DNA of 64,000 nt from an uncultured Prevotellaceae bacterium. GTDB taxonomy: Bacteria; Bacteroidota; Bacteroidia; Bacteroidales; Bacteroidaceae. Under the pieces are notes generated by a model that ran no database searches, had not been told where the DNA came from, and saw nothing but the letters and a program-made list of their open reading frames with translations. The translations under genes were made by a program, and so were the position numbers. Below, in pieces: positions 55,418 to 64,000 of the stretch. Numbering within the stretch: the first letter of the stretch is position 1; each line of letters begins with the position of its first letter. The stretch spans positions 1-64,000 of the forward strand of contig OMWI01000014.1 in assembly GCA_900314715.1 (NCBI GenBank), in the 5' to 3' direction.

Positions 55418-56569
55418 ATGAAAGCAAAGAGAACGATTCTGAGCATGATGCTCGCAGCCGTTGCTATATGCGGATGGGCTGCAAATGGCGATAAGACGTT
55501 GAAGGTAAAACTTGACCTCATCGACTTCGGCGACACGGTGGCATTATATCGTTCAGGACATGAAGATCTGACGTTTATCGGCAAGGACGGTAAGTTTGAG
55601 TTTGAGATGCAAGTGGATACGGTTTGCGAAGGTATCTTCCTGCAACCTCAGTTGTTGCGTGGCAACATGGAGGGCGATTTGCGTTACTATTCCTTACCGC
55701 TTATTGGAGGTGAATCAGTGCGCGTGTTGGATACCAACAAGAAACGCTATGATGTGGACGGAACGGGCTTCTACGCTGATTACCACCAGATAGACCTCTT
55801 TTGTGAGAATGGCGGTAAGGAGCTTGAAGACAATACCGCCAAGTATCGCAAGATGAAAGCCGACAACACCATCAGCAAGGAAGAGCGCAACAAGTTTTAC
55901 GATGAGGTTTATAAGCCCAGTTACGACCGCTATCAACAATCATTGGTAGATTACGTGAAAGCGCATCCCTCACAAGAAGCATCCATGTTTATACTCAAGA
56001 AAATCAACGGTCTCGACAAGATGAAAGAGACTTATCAACTATTGGATGCCTCTGTACGTGAAGGTCGCATGAAACCATGCTATGACCAATGGGTGAAGAG
56101 ATTAGAGGAGGAAATTGCAGCTGAGGCACAAGAGAAAGAGGCTCAGAAGAAGCAAGCAAAAGGATTGGATGCGCCATTGTTTACCCTCAACGACCTGAAT
56201 GGCAAGCCTCTTGCATTAACCTCATTGCGTGGTAAGTACGTAATTCTCGACTTCTGGGGTTCATGGTGTGTATGGTGTATTAAGGGTTTCCCAAAGATGA
56301 AGGAATACTATGCCAAATATCCTGGTAAGTTTGAGATTCTTGGCGTAGATTGCAACGATACGGAAGACAAATGGCGTGCTGCCGTGAAGAAACACGAACT
56401 ACCATGGTTGCATGTATATTGCCCTTCAAGTTCGACGCTTTTGGCCGACTATGGAGTAACGGGATTCCCCACGAAGATTATCATCGGTCCTGACGGGAAA
56501 ATCGTGAAGTCCATCGTTGGAGAAGACCCTGCATTCTATACGTTGCTTGACGAGTTGTTCGGCAAGTAA
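55418..56569 (+). CDS. secreted thioredoxin-like protein (TlpA/ResA type)
   Basis: The 383-residue protein from ATG 55418 has a signal peptide (MKAKRTILSMMLAAVAICGWA), an N-terminal DUF4369-like beta domain (about 25-110), a helical linker, and a thioredoxin fold (about 250-383) with the redox motif WGSWCVWCIKGFPKM, in which the two cysteines form the CVWC centre, and a cis-proline in GVTGFPTKIIIG. It probably keeps periplasmic or outer-membrane proteins reduced. Similar proteins are very common in Bacteroidetes. It is the third gene of the operon. Confidence 0.9.
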   Translation: MKAKRTILSMMLAAVAICGWAANGDKTLKVKLDLIDFGDTVALYRSGHEDLTFIGKDGKFEFEMQVDTVCEGIFLQPQLLRGNMEGDLRYYSLPLIGGESVRVLDTNKKRYDVDGTGFYADYHQIDLFCENGGKELEDNTAKYRKMKADNTISKEERNKFYDEVYKPSYDRYQQSLVDYVKAHPSQEASMFILKKINGLDKMKETYQLLDASVREGRMKPCYDQWVKRLEEEIAAEAQEKEAQKKQAKGLDAPLFTLNDLNGKPLALTSLRGKYVILDFWGSWCVWCIKGFPKMKEYYAKYPGKFEILGVDCNDTEDKWRAAVKKHELPWLHVYCPSSSTLLADYGVTGFPTKIIIGPDGKIVKSIVGEDPAFYTLLDELFGK

Positions 56570-56600
56570 AATAAGACGAGCATTGGCATATCGTTGGAAT

Positions 56601-58010
56601 ATGGGCAAAATCATCTTCATGACACTATTCTCCCTTCTTGCCATGTCGGGATGGGCAGACGACAAGATTATTGTTTCCCAATTAGAGGGAAGCATCACGT
56701 TTGTGGTAGATGAAAATTTGGTTCCCATCGAACAATCGAACAGATTGTCTGATGGGAATCTCATTGCCAAATCCCTTCTATTCAACGAGAACATCCCAAA
56801 AGATGCCTATCATATCGTGGCAACCAGTTTCGGTGATGCACAAAACTTGAGGTATATCGGAAAGGATGCTTTTTATTCAAGCATCGTCAAGGCATATTCC
56901 AAACATCAGTCTATCACGCTCTCACCAGACATGATTTGGCTTGTTATCTGCCAAGGATTTGCGCGATACGTGAATGCTCATAGCGAAGCATTGCGCCCAA
57001 AATTGGTAAGCCATGAGGGTGTGATGGACTTGGCGATTGAGTCTGAAAACGACTTACTTTCAGAGCAGGTGGATTGGCAGAAGTTGATAGGCGATTTTGC
57101 GTCGCAAATCGACAAATACACCAAAGGCAACATGGCCAAAAACATCATGGCCGACTTTACGACAACTGGTTCGGCGGAATGCGTTGCATCGCAAATTACG
57201 TTGATGGAGAGCGTAAAGTCGTACTTTGAATATATTGTCTATAGAATCGCTTGCGGCATTCCCAGCATTACGTTGAAAGGAACACCTAAGGATTGGCGTC
57301 GTGTGATGGAGAAAACCAAACGATTGGGTGAATTCGGATTGAGCGAATGGACGAATAGTTTAGAGCCGATTCTGACTGAGTTTATTCATACCGCAGAAGG
57401 AAAGCCCAATCAACGATTTTGGCAAGAAATCGTCAAAAAGCAGCAAGTAGACAAGTTGAAAGGTGGAGCATGCAGTCCTGAAGAGCCCACCGAAGTAGAC
57501 GGATGGATTTTGAAATTCTTCCCGAATGATAAAGGACAGACACTCGACTCCACTCCACATACAAGGGGAATGCCATCTGAATACGTGCGAGTAGGCTTCA
57601 AATATCGTGTGCTCGACCCTCTACAGGGTACTATCATCAAAAACACGCCTATGGAATTATGGGCAGGATTTGTAGGGGTTGAAGTGGACACCTTGACAAA
57701 CACGTTGACACCGAAAATTGGTTGGTTGGTACGAGTAGCCGAGAATGACGATGAACTACTGAAAGACCTTAAGAAAAACGATAATAATAATTATTGGGGT
57801 ATAGAACTCAGAGTGAAAGAAGTGCCTGAAATCCTCGCCAAACTACAACATATCAAACGTCTGCATCTTGAGTTTACCGACACCGTTGCATTGCCTGAAT
57901 GGTTCGACCGTCTGACCATAGATGATTTATCCATCAAGGGAACGATGACAGATGCAGAGAAGGAAAGTTTAGAGAAAAGATTTCCTAAGGCAAAGATTAT
58001 CAAGAAATAA
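56601..58010 (+). CDS. DUF4419 domain secreted protein
   Basis: The 469-residue protein from ATG 56601 has a signal peptide (MGKIIFMTLFSLLAMSGWA). It matches DUF4419: LSPDMIWLVICQGFARYVNAHSE, the middle part KSYFEYIVYRIACGIPSITLKGTPKDW and the region VDGWILKFFPND are characteristic. The function of DUF4419 is unknown; it occurs in fungi and in Bacteroidetes. A longer frame starting within the thioredoxin gene is not used. It begins 31 bases after that gene and ends 15 before the TfoX-like gene. Confidence 0.85.
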   Translation: MGKIIFMTLFSLLAMSGWADDKIIVSQLEGSITFVVDENLVPIEQSNRLSDGNLIAKSLLFNENIPKDAYHIVATSFGDAQNLRYIGKDAFYSSIVKAYSKHQSITLSPDMIWLVICQGFARYVNAHSEALRPKLVSHEGVMDLAIESENDLLSEQVDWQKLIGDFASQIDKYTKGNMAKNIMADFTTTGSAECVASQITLMESVKSYFEYIVYRIACGIPSITLKGTPKDWRRVMEKTKRLGEFGLSEWTNSLEPILTEFIHTAEGKPNQRFWQEIVKKQQVDKLKGGACSPEEPTEVDGWILKFFPNDKGQTLDSTPHTRGMPSEYVRVGFKYRVLDPLQGTIIKNTPMELWAGFVGVEVDTLTNTLTPKIGWLVRVAENDDELLKDLKKNDNNNYWGIELRVKEVPEILAKLQHIKRLHLEFTDTVALPEWFDRLTIDDLSIKGTMTDAEKESLEKRFPKAKIIKK

Positions 58011-58025
58011 GCATTAGAACTGACT

Positions 58026-58343
58026 ATGGCAAGCAATGCAGATTTTGTACAATATATCGTAGACCAATGTAGTGGTGCGGGTGAAATTGTAGCCAAGAAA
58101 ATGTTTGGCGATTACGGCATTTATTGTAATGGCAAAATTTTCGGACTTATCTGCGACAACCGCTTTTACCTGAAACCAACTGAAGCTGGTCACGCATTGT
58201 TAAGAAAGGAAGAACTTAGGCCTCCTTACGATGGTGCAAAAGACTATTTCTACATTGCCGACGTAGACGATCGTGACTACCTTTCCTCCCTTGTTCGCGT
58301 AACCTACAAAGCTTTGCCAGAGCCGAAGAAGCGAAAGAAGTAA
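58026..58343 (+). CDS. TfoX N-terminal-domain protein
   Basis: The 105-residue protein is a single TfoX/Sxy N-terminal domain: KKMFGDYGIYCNGKIFGLICDNRFYLKPT is the hallmark (about 24-52), followed by PPYDGAKDYFYIADV. In gamma-proteobacteria the domain belongs to competence regulators, but single-domain forms are widespread and their role is not known. It is the last gene of the five-gene operon and has no signal peptide, unlike the four before it. Confidence 0.87.
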   Translation: MASNADFVQYIVDQCSGAGEIVAKKMFGDYGIYCNGKIFGLICDNRFYLKPTEAGHALLRKEELRPPYDGAKDYFYIADVDDRDYLSSLVRVTYKALPEPKKRKK

Positions 58344-58408
58344 TCCACCCATTCTGCCCGTTCAAGCAAACAAAAATAGATTGAATAAAGCTATCTAAAA
58401 CTCAATCG

Positions 58409-59281
58409 TCACACATTCCCTAAGTATACATTTTGTATTCCTTCCGCATGAGCGATTTGCTTAGCCGCTTGCAATGTTCGAAGAGGAGTTGGCGGAATGT
58501 TTTCCATCTTATATCTTGGAAAGAAACGACTGAAATGAAGGGGAGCATTGGCAAGGCCATTTTCCTTCATCCATCGACACATCCGACGAATCATATCCAT
58601 ATCGTCATTCACTCCTGGGATAATGAGATTCGTCAGTTCTATCCACACACCCGCATCTCTCATGCTGATAATCGTTTCCAACACCGTAGAGAGATGTCCA
58701 CCACTAACACGTTGATAGATGTCGTCACTAAAGGATTTCAAGTCAACATTAGCTGCATCAATATACGGCAAAAGGTCAGCCAATGGTTCTTTACACACAT
58801 ATCCAGCCGTAACGAGTATATTCCAAATACCCTTTTCATGCGCCAATCGTGCCGTATCCATAACGTACTCTATATAAGTCAACGGTTCCGTATAGGTATA
58901 GGCAATACCGGGTTGATGATGTTTCTCACATAAGCTAACGACACCTTCAGGAGAAAGGTCGTAACACTCCACTTGCTCAGGAAGCACCTGCGAGATGTCG
59001 TGATTCTGACAATTCAGACAACGGAAATTACACCCCGTACAAGCAATGGAAAGACAGGTAGTACCAGGATGAAAATGATAGAGAGGTTTCTTCTCAATGG
59101 GGTCTATCGCCAATGCACAAGGCTTCCCATAGACATCGCTGACAAGTACGCCATCTTGATTTCGACGACTCTTACAAACTCCCGTCTTTCCCTCTGCTAT
59201 ACGACAATGATGTGGACAAAGTAAACACTCTACCCTACCATTTTCCAATCGCCGATAATATCTACACTCGTATGGTTCCAT
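58409..59281 (-). CDS. amrS: AmmeMemoRadiSam system radical SAM enzyme
   Basis: The 290-residue protein has CLLCPHHCRIAEGKTGVCKSR at the N-terminus (a cysteine set) and the radical SAM motif CNFRCLNC at about 82-89, inside ACTGCNFRCLNCQNHDIS. SAM-binding parts such as GIAYTYTEPL and WNILVTAGY follow. It is the radical SAM part of the AmmeMemoRadiSam trio, a widespread system of unknown function often thought to modify a protein or small molecule. It overlaps the stop of the MEMO/AMMECR1 fusion gene by one base (TGATG), so the two are translated together. Confidence 0.9.
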   Translation of the reverse strand: MEPYECRYYRRLENGRVECLLCPHHCRIAEGKTGVCKSRRNQDGVLVSDVYGKPCALAIDPIEKKPLYHFHPGTTCLSIACTGCNFRCLNCQNHDISQVLPEQVECYDLSPEGVVSLCEKHHQPGIAYTYTEPLTYIEYVMDTARLAHEKGIWNILVTAGYVCKEPLADLLPYIDAANVDLKSFSDDIYQRVSGGHLSTVLETIISMRDAGVWIELTNLIIPGVNDDMDMIRRMCRWMKENGLANAPLHFSRFFPRYKMENIPPTPLRTLQAAKQIAHAEGIQNVYLGNV

Positions 59282-60765
59282 CAGAATACAATTGCCTCAT
59301 ATACATACAATTCCGCATCGCGCCAACCATCCCATCCGAGTCCTGCCTTATCTCGTGAACAATGTCCTACAAATTCTTCTTTTGTCCAATCCACTTCATC
59401 AGCCACCTGTGGTAAGAATGTTCCGCTATGGAAACCCTTTGTGATAAAGATACCATGACGATGCAATTGAAATTCGTCAAGACTCTGTATGCGTCGCATG
59501 GGCGTAAGTACAGAAATCTCAATGTCTATGTCTTCCAGTTCATCGTAACGTAAAGCAGGAAAACGGGGGTCATCAAAGGCAGCAGAACGAGCCATCTCCG
59601 CCACGATTTCATACAATGGTACATCTTCTCCAAAGTGTCCCATACAACCACGAAGCCAACCATGTTCGTGCAATGACACAAAAGCCCCACACTTCCTATT
59701 CAATGTCTCGTTCTTGTAAGCCGCCTCGCTCACCATGATACCCTTCCCGTCCAACGAGTCCTTAATGCTATTGAAGGCAATCTCCTTCAATAGACGTTTT
59801 TCTTCGTCTGTAAGGATAAAAGTCTGTTCTGTCTGTTGTTTACGAATGACGGCAAACGAATGATAACCTACTACGCGTTGAGGGTCATGATTGTCTATAT
59901 CACCAGAATTCTGATACAACAAATGCTTCACCTCATAATTATCGTTAAGCATCAGCATCATCGTGATAATGGCAAACTCACCACAAGCACTCGTTGCAAG
60001 ATTGGCCATTCCACTTTTCGCGTTTGCCTCGATGGTAGCAATAAACCGTTCTACATCACCACTGGCAACTGCCTCACCCGTTTTCTTATCCACCTTACAA
60101 GCATCCTCGTAAGTGGGATAATGCGAAAAGTCGCTACTGATAATGAATAGATTGTCGTCATTGAAATAAGGCTTCAACACCTCCGCTATTCTTTTCAACT
60201 TCGAATAGTCATTTGTAGAAATAATAATGGGAACGATTGGCGGAACATCCCCGAATCGGCGTTGTAGGAAAGGCAATTGTACTTCCAAGCAATGCTCTTG
60301 ACTATGGGCTTTCTTGCTATAAGAGAAGACGCTATCAGCCTCGATGAGTTGTTGAGCTACTTCCCTATCCACTTTCACGTTCCCCAAAGGTGTTGCGTAA
60401 TAGTCAACTTCCACATTCACGGAAGCCCCGTCAAGCCATGTGTGATGACTCGGCCCTAAAAGGAAAACACGCTTGTATTGCTTTTCCGTATTGATTGACA
60501 TGTATGCAGAAGCCGCCACATTGCCAGAGAAATAATACCCAGCATGTGGCACGATGAGAGCCGCTACATCATCATACTTGACACTTGCATTGTGGAGTGC
60601 AAGATAATTGTCTACCTCCTGACTCAGTTTCTGTGGGTTCCCCTCGTAGAATCGTCCTGCTTGTGTGGCTGGCCTAACTACAGTCTTTTTCATTTGACTA
60701 TCGTTCATATTCATCATCATGATTGCAACTATGAGTGTTATTATTATCATAATCCCAAATTTCAC
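59281..60765 (-). CDS. MEMO1 and AMMECR1 fusion protein with N-terminal membrane segment
   Basis: The 494-residue protein holds a MEMO1-like extradiol-dioxygenase-type domain (about 28-310, RPATQAGRFYEG, VPHAGYYFSG, LGPSHHTWLDG, SSDFSHYP) with the conserved metal histidines, and an AMMECR1 domain (about 325-494, CGAFVSLHEHGWLRGCMGHF, AAFDDPRFPAL). The N-terminus has a short hydrophobic stretch (IMIIITLIVAIMMM), suggesting an anchor. The GTG at 60765 opens the frame; ATG at 60750 is another possible start. With AmrS it forms the full AmmeMemoRadiSam system in two genes. It begins 31 bases after the GH2 gene. Confidence 0.9.
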   Translation of the reverse strand: MKFGIMIIITLIVAIMMMNMNDSQMKKTVVRPATQAGRFYEGNPQKLSQEVDNYLALHNASVKYDDVAALIVPHAGYYFSGNVAASAYMSINTEKQYKRVFLLGPSHHTWLDGASVNVEVDYYATPLGNVKVDREVAQQLIEADSVFSYSKKAHSQEHCLEVQLPFLQRRFGDVPPIVPIIISTNDYSKLKRIAEVLKPYFNDDNLFIISSDFSHYPTYEDACKVDKKTGEAVASGDVERFIATIEANAKSGMANLATSACGEFAIITMMLMLNDNYEVKHLLYQNSGDIDNHDPQRVVGYHSFAVIRKQQTEQTFILTDEEKRLLKEIAFNSIKDSLDGKGIMVSEAAYKNETLNRKCGAFVSLHEHGWLRGCMGHFGEDVPLYEIVAEMARSAAFDDPRFPALRYDELEDIDIEISVLTPMRRIQSLDEFQLHRHGIFITKGFHSGTFLPQVADEVDWTKEEFVGHCSRDKAGLGWDGWRDAELYVYEAIVF

Positions 60766-60796
60766 CCTTGGGGTTTATTCATACAAGATGCTCCAA

Positions 60797-63700
60797 TTAA
60801 TACAATATCTTCTTCCCGTTTTGTATATAGATGCCCTTTCTGTTGGGAACGTTATTGAGTCGTCTACCTTGCAAGTCATAATACCCCGTGAGTGATGTCG
60901 ATGTTGTCTTGGGTAAGTTGATGGCCGTAGCATCGCTTTCAGCTTGAATGCCAATCTCAGCTGCTGATGTCCAAGCCCTACCATTGATTTCCGACTTAGC
61001 AACAAACTTAATGTAGCGTCCCATCGTTGTCGTATTCAACTTAGCAATTTGCAAGGCGGTTGTGTTCTTAAACTCGCCAGAAACCACAGGTGTTCCCCAT
61101 GTCTTTCCATCGTTGCTCAAATAGACTTCGTATGCCTTTACCATACCATTTTGATTGCCGTCTTGTCGAGCCAAATACGTGAAAGCGGTCACCCAATAAG
61201 GTATACCCATGTCTACAATCAACGTATGAGGACAAGTTGGTTCGCTTCCTTGATACTCGGTGTGCCAGAATGTGTTGTTATTGCCGTCAAATGCCAGTCG
61301 TGCCTCATTGCCTCCATGTTGACTATCAGCACTAACCAGTTTCCAGTTGCTCTTGTTGATGAACATGTCGAAATGGTAACTCATTACAGGACTATCCATC
61401 AATCCTTCAAGACAACAATATGCCTTCACGGTACAAGCATCGTTGTGTGTCAAGATCGTTGAGTATTTCTGATAGGGTTCGCCATTGATACTATAATAAA
61501 TGGTAGCATTCTTGGTAGGCGTTGTCATCCTGATACGACCATTAGCCAATCGTTCGCAACTAACGGGTTGACAAACAGGCATGTTCGCACGAGCCTCATT
61601 AACGGCTTTCACTTCGTTCGACAAAGGAATGATGATGAAGCGGAAGGCCGTATTTGCTGCCTTCAACTCATACTTATCCATCACGTCAGGACCACAAGAA
61701 GCATTTCCCAAACCACGGGTAACGGCATCTAAAGACACCACAGCCGTCTGACAATTCTTGAATTGGTAAGTATGCTTAGAACGGTTGTTGCGGTCGGTAT
61801 AATTGTCTTCTGCACGGAAATGTACGGCTGATGCAGCCATCTGGTCGGGAGCCGTGAAGAGCAAGCCATTTCCCTCTTGATTGGTGAGTGCCATCCAACG
61901 CACTTCTTGCTTGGTTCCATGTTCTTGCGGCAAGATGTAATCTTCTTGTTGTTCCGTTACCGTACTCTGATAGATAGCAGGCAGACAAGCCTCCTTACGG
62001 TCTCGATAACTATCCCAAGGTCCTCTACCAAACCATTCAAGGCGTTCCATAGAGGCGGGCATTTCCAAACGGAAACCTATCTTGGGTAAGATAGCTCCAC
62101 TATTAGAAGGTCGAATAAACGAGTTGACCATGATAGCTCCATCGGCACAAACAATGAAGTTGAGATTCACGTCAAACGAAGTGCCATTCTGTCCATTATG
62201 TGTGCTGGAACAATCGACGTTGACCGTCTTTCCGTCTTCTCCCACTTGCGTTTCTATTGTCGCATCTTTCACGGTCAACTTACGCAATCCCATCGCATCC
62301 CAACTACTCGTCTGACGCCCGTCGTTGTCGGTAGGCAAACGAAATACGTTGAGCAATAATGGTCTGCTCATCATCGAAACGTCATCGTAAACATATCCAC
62401 TGAGCGTGCCATACGTCTTACTGAATGTTGCCTTGAATCGCTTGCCCGTAACGGTGATTTGGGTGGAAGTTTCCTCAACTTTCAAATCACTATCTGCTGC
62501 TCGTTTCATGAAATCATACATGGGCTTTTGAGCATTCCTTATTTGTAGCTTTTCTTCTGCCACTACATAACCAGCATCTGCCCAAGGCTTGTTTTCGCGA
62601 AGCGTTGCGGTGAAGTGAATGAATACTTCCTTTGTTGCGTCTACGGTGTTCAAGTCGGGCATGTTAATCGTAATGGCTACACTATCACCTGCCGCCACTT
62701 GACGGTCGATAGTTCCACTCGAAAGCACGTTGCCTTCCTCATCTTCAACAACGTATTTCACGTCGTATTCGGTACTTGGGAGGAAAGCCATCTTGTTTTT
62801 CATTCGGAATTGTGAAGTTTTGCCACTGATAGCATGAAACTCCAATGGTTGATATACTTTCTTGGTATTATACGACTTAGCGGTCAGCGAATGGTCGGGG
62901 CGCACCAATCCGTTGATGCAGAAGTTTCCGTCATTGGGAACATCACCGAAATCGCCTCCATACGCCCAATAATCCTTGCCCGTACTACTCTTCGTAAGCA
63001 ATCCTTGGTCTTTGAAATCCCAAATAAACTCTCCAGTCAGACAAGGATATTTTTCATACAGGTTAAACATATCTCTTACATTACCCATCGAATTTCCCAT
63101 GGAGTGTGAATTTTCGCATTGGATATGTGGCTTTTGTCCTGTCTTTCCTTGACGAGAAGAACCAATCCACTCGATGGTCTCATAACTGCCATACATGGTT
63201 GACGACACATCGGCATAATCGCTATTGCCCTCGTAGTGTGTCAATCGGGTGTTATCTAATTGCTTGATGGCTTGCGAAACGTAACGGAAATTCTCGCCAT
63301 TGCCTGATTCATTGCCAAACGACCAGATGAAGATGCAGACATGATTGCGCATCCAACGCACGTGATTTTGCGAACGTTCCACCATTGCATGACGGAATTT
63401 TTCTACAGATGAGAGTCGCGTGTTCGCATGACATTCTACATTTGCCTCCGCCAACACGTAGAGACCATATTTATCACAAAGGTCGTAGAAAATGGGATCG
63501 TTGGGATAGTGTGACGTACGAATGGCATTGATATTCAATCGTTTCATCGTCTTGATGTCTTCCTCTATCTCTGCATCACTAATGGCTCGTCCGTCAACAG
63601 GCGAAAAATCATGACGGTTCACGCCATGGAAAACCATACGTTTACCGTTGATAGTCAATGCACCATCTGCACGAATTGCCACTTCACGGAATCCTACTTT

Positions 63701-64000
63701 TCCTCCGCGTATGTCAACCGACTTACCTTGTGCATCTTTCAACACCAACACTAAATCATAGAGATTAGGTGTTTCCGCACTCCAAAGGCGCGGTTTCTTC
63801 ACGTCTATGTCGAGACTCATTTCTGCTTGTGCCTGTGCCGAAGCACTTGCGATGGTGGTTGTACCATCATTGATTCGCACTTCCACGCTACCGCCTTGAA
63901 TAGGCTCTACGTTCGTCAATGATACTTTCACGTTTGCCTTTGCATTGGTATAAGTATTGTCTAAGTCGGTGGTGAAGAAATAATCACGTATCTGACTCTT
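60797..64000 (-). CDS. large GH2 beta-galactosidase with CBM32-like and T9SS-type tail (5' end outside the window)
   Basis: The frame is open to the window edge, giving 1067 residues; the N-terminus with signal peptide is missing. It contains the GH2 Ig-like part (from IRDYFFTTDLDN), the TIM barrel (GVNRHDFSPVDGR, acid/base glutamate in SFGNESGN, nucleophile glutamate in IQCENSHSMGN), the beta-galactosidase small-chain domain (WFGRGPWDSYRDRK, QEHGTKQEVRWM), a chitobiase-like segment (IYYSINGEPY), an F5/8 type C (CBM32) domain (about the last 190-60 residues) and a C-terminal YYDLQGRRLNN...GIYIQNGKK tail of the type seen on T9SS cargo. It probably removes galactose from plant or host glycans at the surface. 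Confidence 0.92.
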   Translation of the reverse strand, partial: KSQIRDYFFTTDLDNTYTNAKANVKVSLTNVEPIQGGSVEVRINDGTTTIASASAQAQAEMSLDIDVKKPRLWSAETPNLYDLVLVLKDAQGKSVDIRGGKVGFREVAIRADGALTINGKRMVFHGVNRHDFSPVDGRAISDAEIEEDIKTMKRLNINAIRTSHYPNDPIFYDLCDKYGLYVLAEANVECHANTRLSSVEKFRHAMVERSQNHVRWMRNHVCIFIWSFGNESGNGENFRYVSQAIKQLDNTRLTHYEGNSDYADVSSTMYGSYETIEWIGSSRQGKTGQKPHIQCENSHSMGNSMGNVRDMFNLYEKYPCLTGEFIWDFKDQGLLTKSSTGKDYWAYGGDFGDVPNDGNFCINGLVRPDHSLTAKSYNTKKVYQPLEFHAISGKTSQFRMKNKMAFLPSTEYDVKYVVEDEEGNVLSSGTIDRQVAAGDSVAITINMPDLNTVDATKEVFIHFTATLRENKPWADAGYVVAEEKLQIRNAQKPMYDFMKRAADSDLKVEETSTQITVTGKRFKATFSKTYGTLSGYVYDDVSMMSRPLLLNVFRLPTDNDGRQTSSWDAMGLRKLTVKDATIETQVGEDGKTVNVDCSSTHNGQNGTSFDVNLNFIVCADGAIMVNSFIRPSNSGAILPKIGFRLEMPASMERLEWFGRGPWDSYRDRKEACLPAIYQSTVTEQQEDYILPQEHGTKQEVRWMALTNQEGNGLLFTAPDQMAASAVHFRAEDNYTDRNNRSKHTYQFKNCQTAVVSLDAVTRGLGNASCGPDVMDKYELKAANTAFRFIIIPLSNEVKAVNEARANMPVCQPVSCERLANGRIRMTTPTKNATIYYSINGEPYQKYSTILTHNDACTVKAYCCLEGLMDSPVMSYHFDMFINKSNWKLVSADSQHGGNEARLAFDGNNNTFWHTEYQGSEPTCPHTLIVDMGIPYWVTAFTYLARQDGNQNGMVKAYEVYLSNDGKTWGTPVVSGEFKNTTALQIAKLNTTTMGRYIKFVAKSEINGRAWTSAAEIGIQAESDATAINLPKTTSTSLTGYYDLQGRRLNNVPNRKGIYIQNGKKILY

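Overview
The window looks like a chromosomal segment of a Prevotella-type member of the Bacteroidetes (inference). The evidence is AT-rich spacers, promoters of the Bacteroidetes form TTTG-N19-21-TAnnTTTG, almost no Shine-Dalgarno sequences, and secreted proteins ending in type IX (Por) sorting domains. The gene families also fit: DUF5107, DUF4419, DUF4112, a fused MEMO/AMMECR1 protein, many polysaccharidases and menaquinone genes. No rRNA, tRNA or CRISPR array was seen.

Region 1 (1-2000) is accessory DNA: the tail of a possible transposase, a small outer-membrane-like protein, a short DUF3853-like protein, and a GNAT toxin-like gene with a 56-residue antitoxin-like gene in front. Region 2 (2000-11.5 kb) is for pectin and surface work. 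A repeat-rich promoter drives a coiled-coil protein and a PL1 pectate lyase, followed by a PL9 pectate lyase (opposite strand), a DUF4112 membrane protein and a 1333-residue CotH/lamin-tail T9SS protein. Region 3 (11.6-17.3 kb) is a tripartite RND efflux operon whose TolC gene carries a palindromic repeat read in frame. A GH29 fucosidase faces it.

Region 4 (19.6-26.9 kb) is the menaquinone operon menF-menD-DUF4153-menB-menC-menE. Region 5 (27-34 kb) holds an O-acetyltransferase, MGMT, the cysK/metY sulfur pair divergent from an Lrp/AsnC regulator, and an M16 protease. Region 6 (34.2-38.1 kb) is a four-gene operon (CDP-alcohol phosphotransferase, LPG-synthase-like membrane protein, PLP enzyme, cytidylyltransferase-like protein) that looks like a polar-lipid headgroup pathway. 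Region 7 (38.2-46.3 kb) holds a patatin-BamA-like protein and a sugar module of DUF5107-TPR protein, MFS sugar porter and AraC regulator.

Region 8 (46.4-49.6 kb) has an LD-carboxypeptidase lipoprotein, a methyltransferase, small unknown genes and a TonB-C-domain protein. Region 9 (49.8-58.3 kb) has an esterase-GH2 fusion, a second repeat-rich promoter and a five-gene operon of envelope, thioredoxin and unknown proteins. Region 10 (58.4-64 kb) holds the AmmeMemoRadiSam pair and a large T9SS GH2 beta-galactosidase cut by the window end.

The strongest unexplained signal is an intergenic regulatory architecture seen twice (2440-2594 and 53248-53402). Three 15-bp repeats of the GTAAATATATGGTTT type stand exactly 22 bp apart, followed at fixed distances by GTTAAC, a -33 TTTG and a -7 TAACTTTGC. 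In both places an AT palindrome flanked by inverted short-period tandem arrays lies just upstream. The same 15-bp motif at 22-bp spacing recurs at 19159-19217 and, mostly inverted, at 11512-11568.
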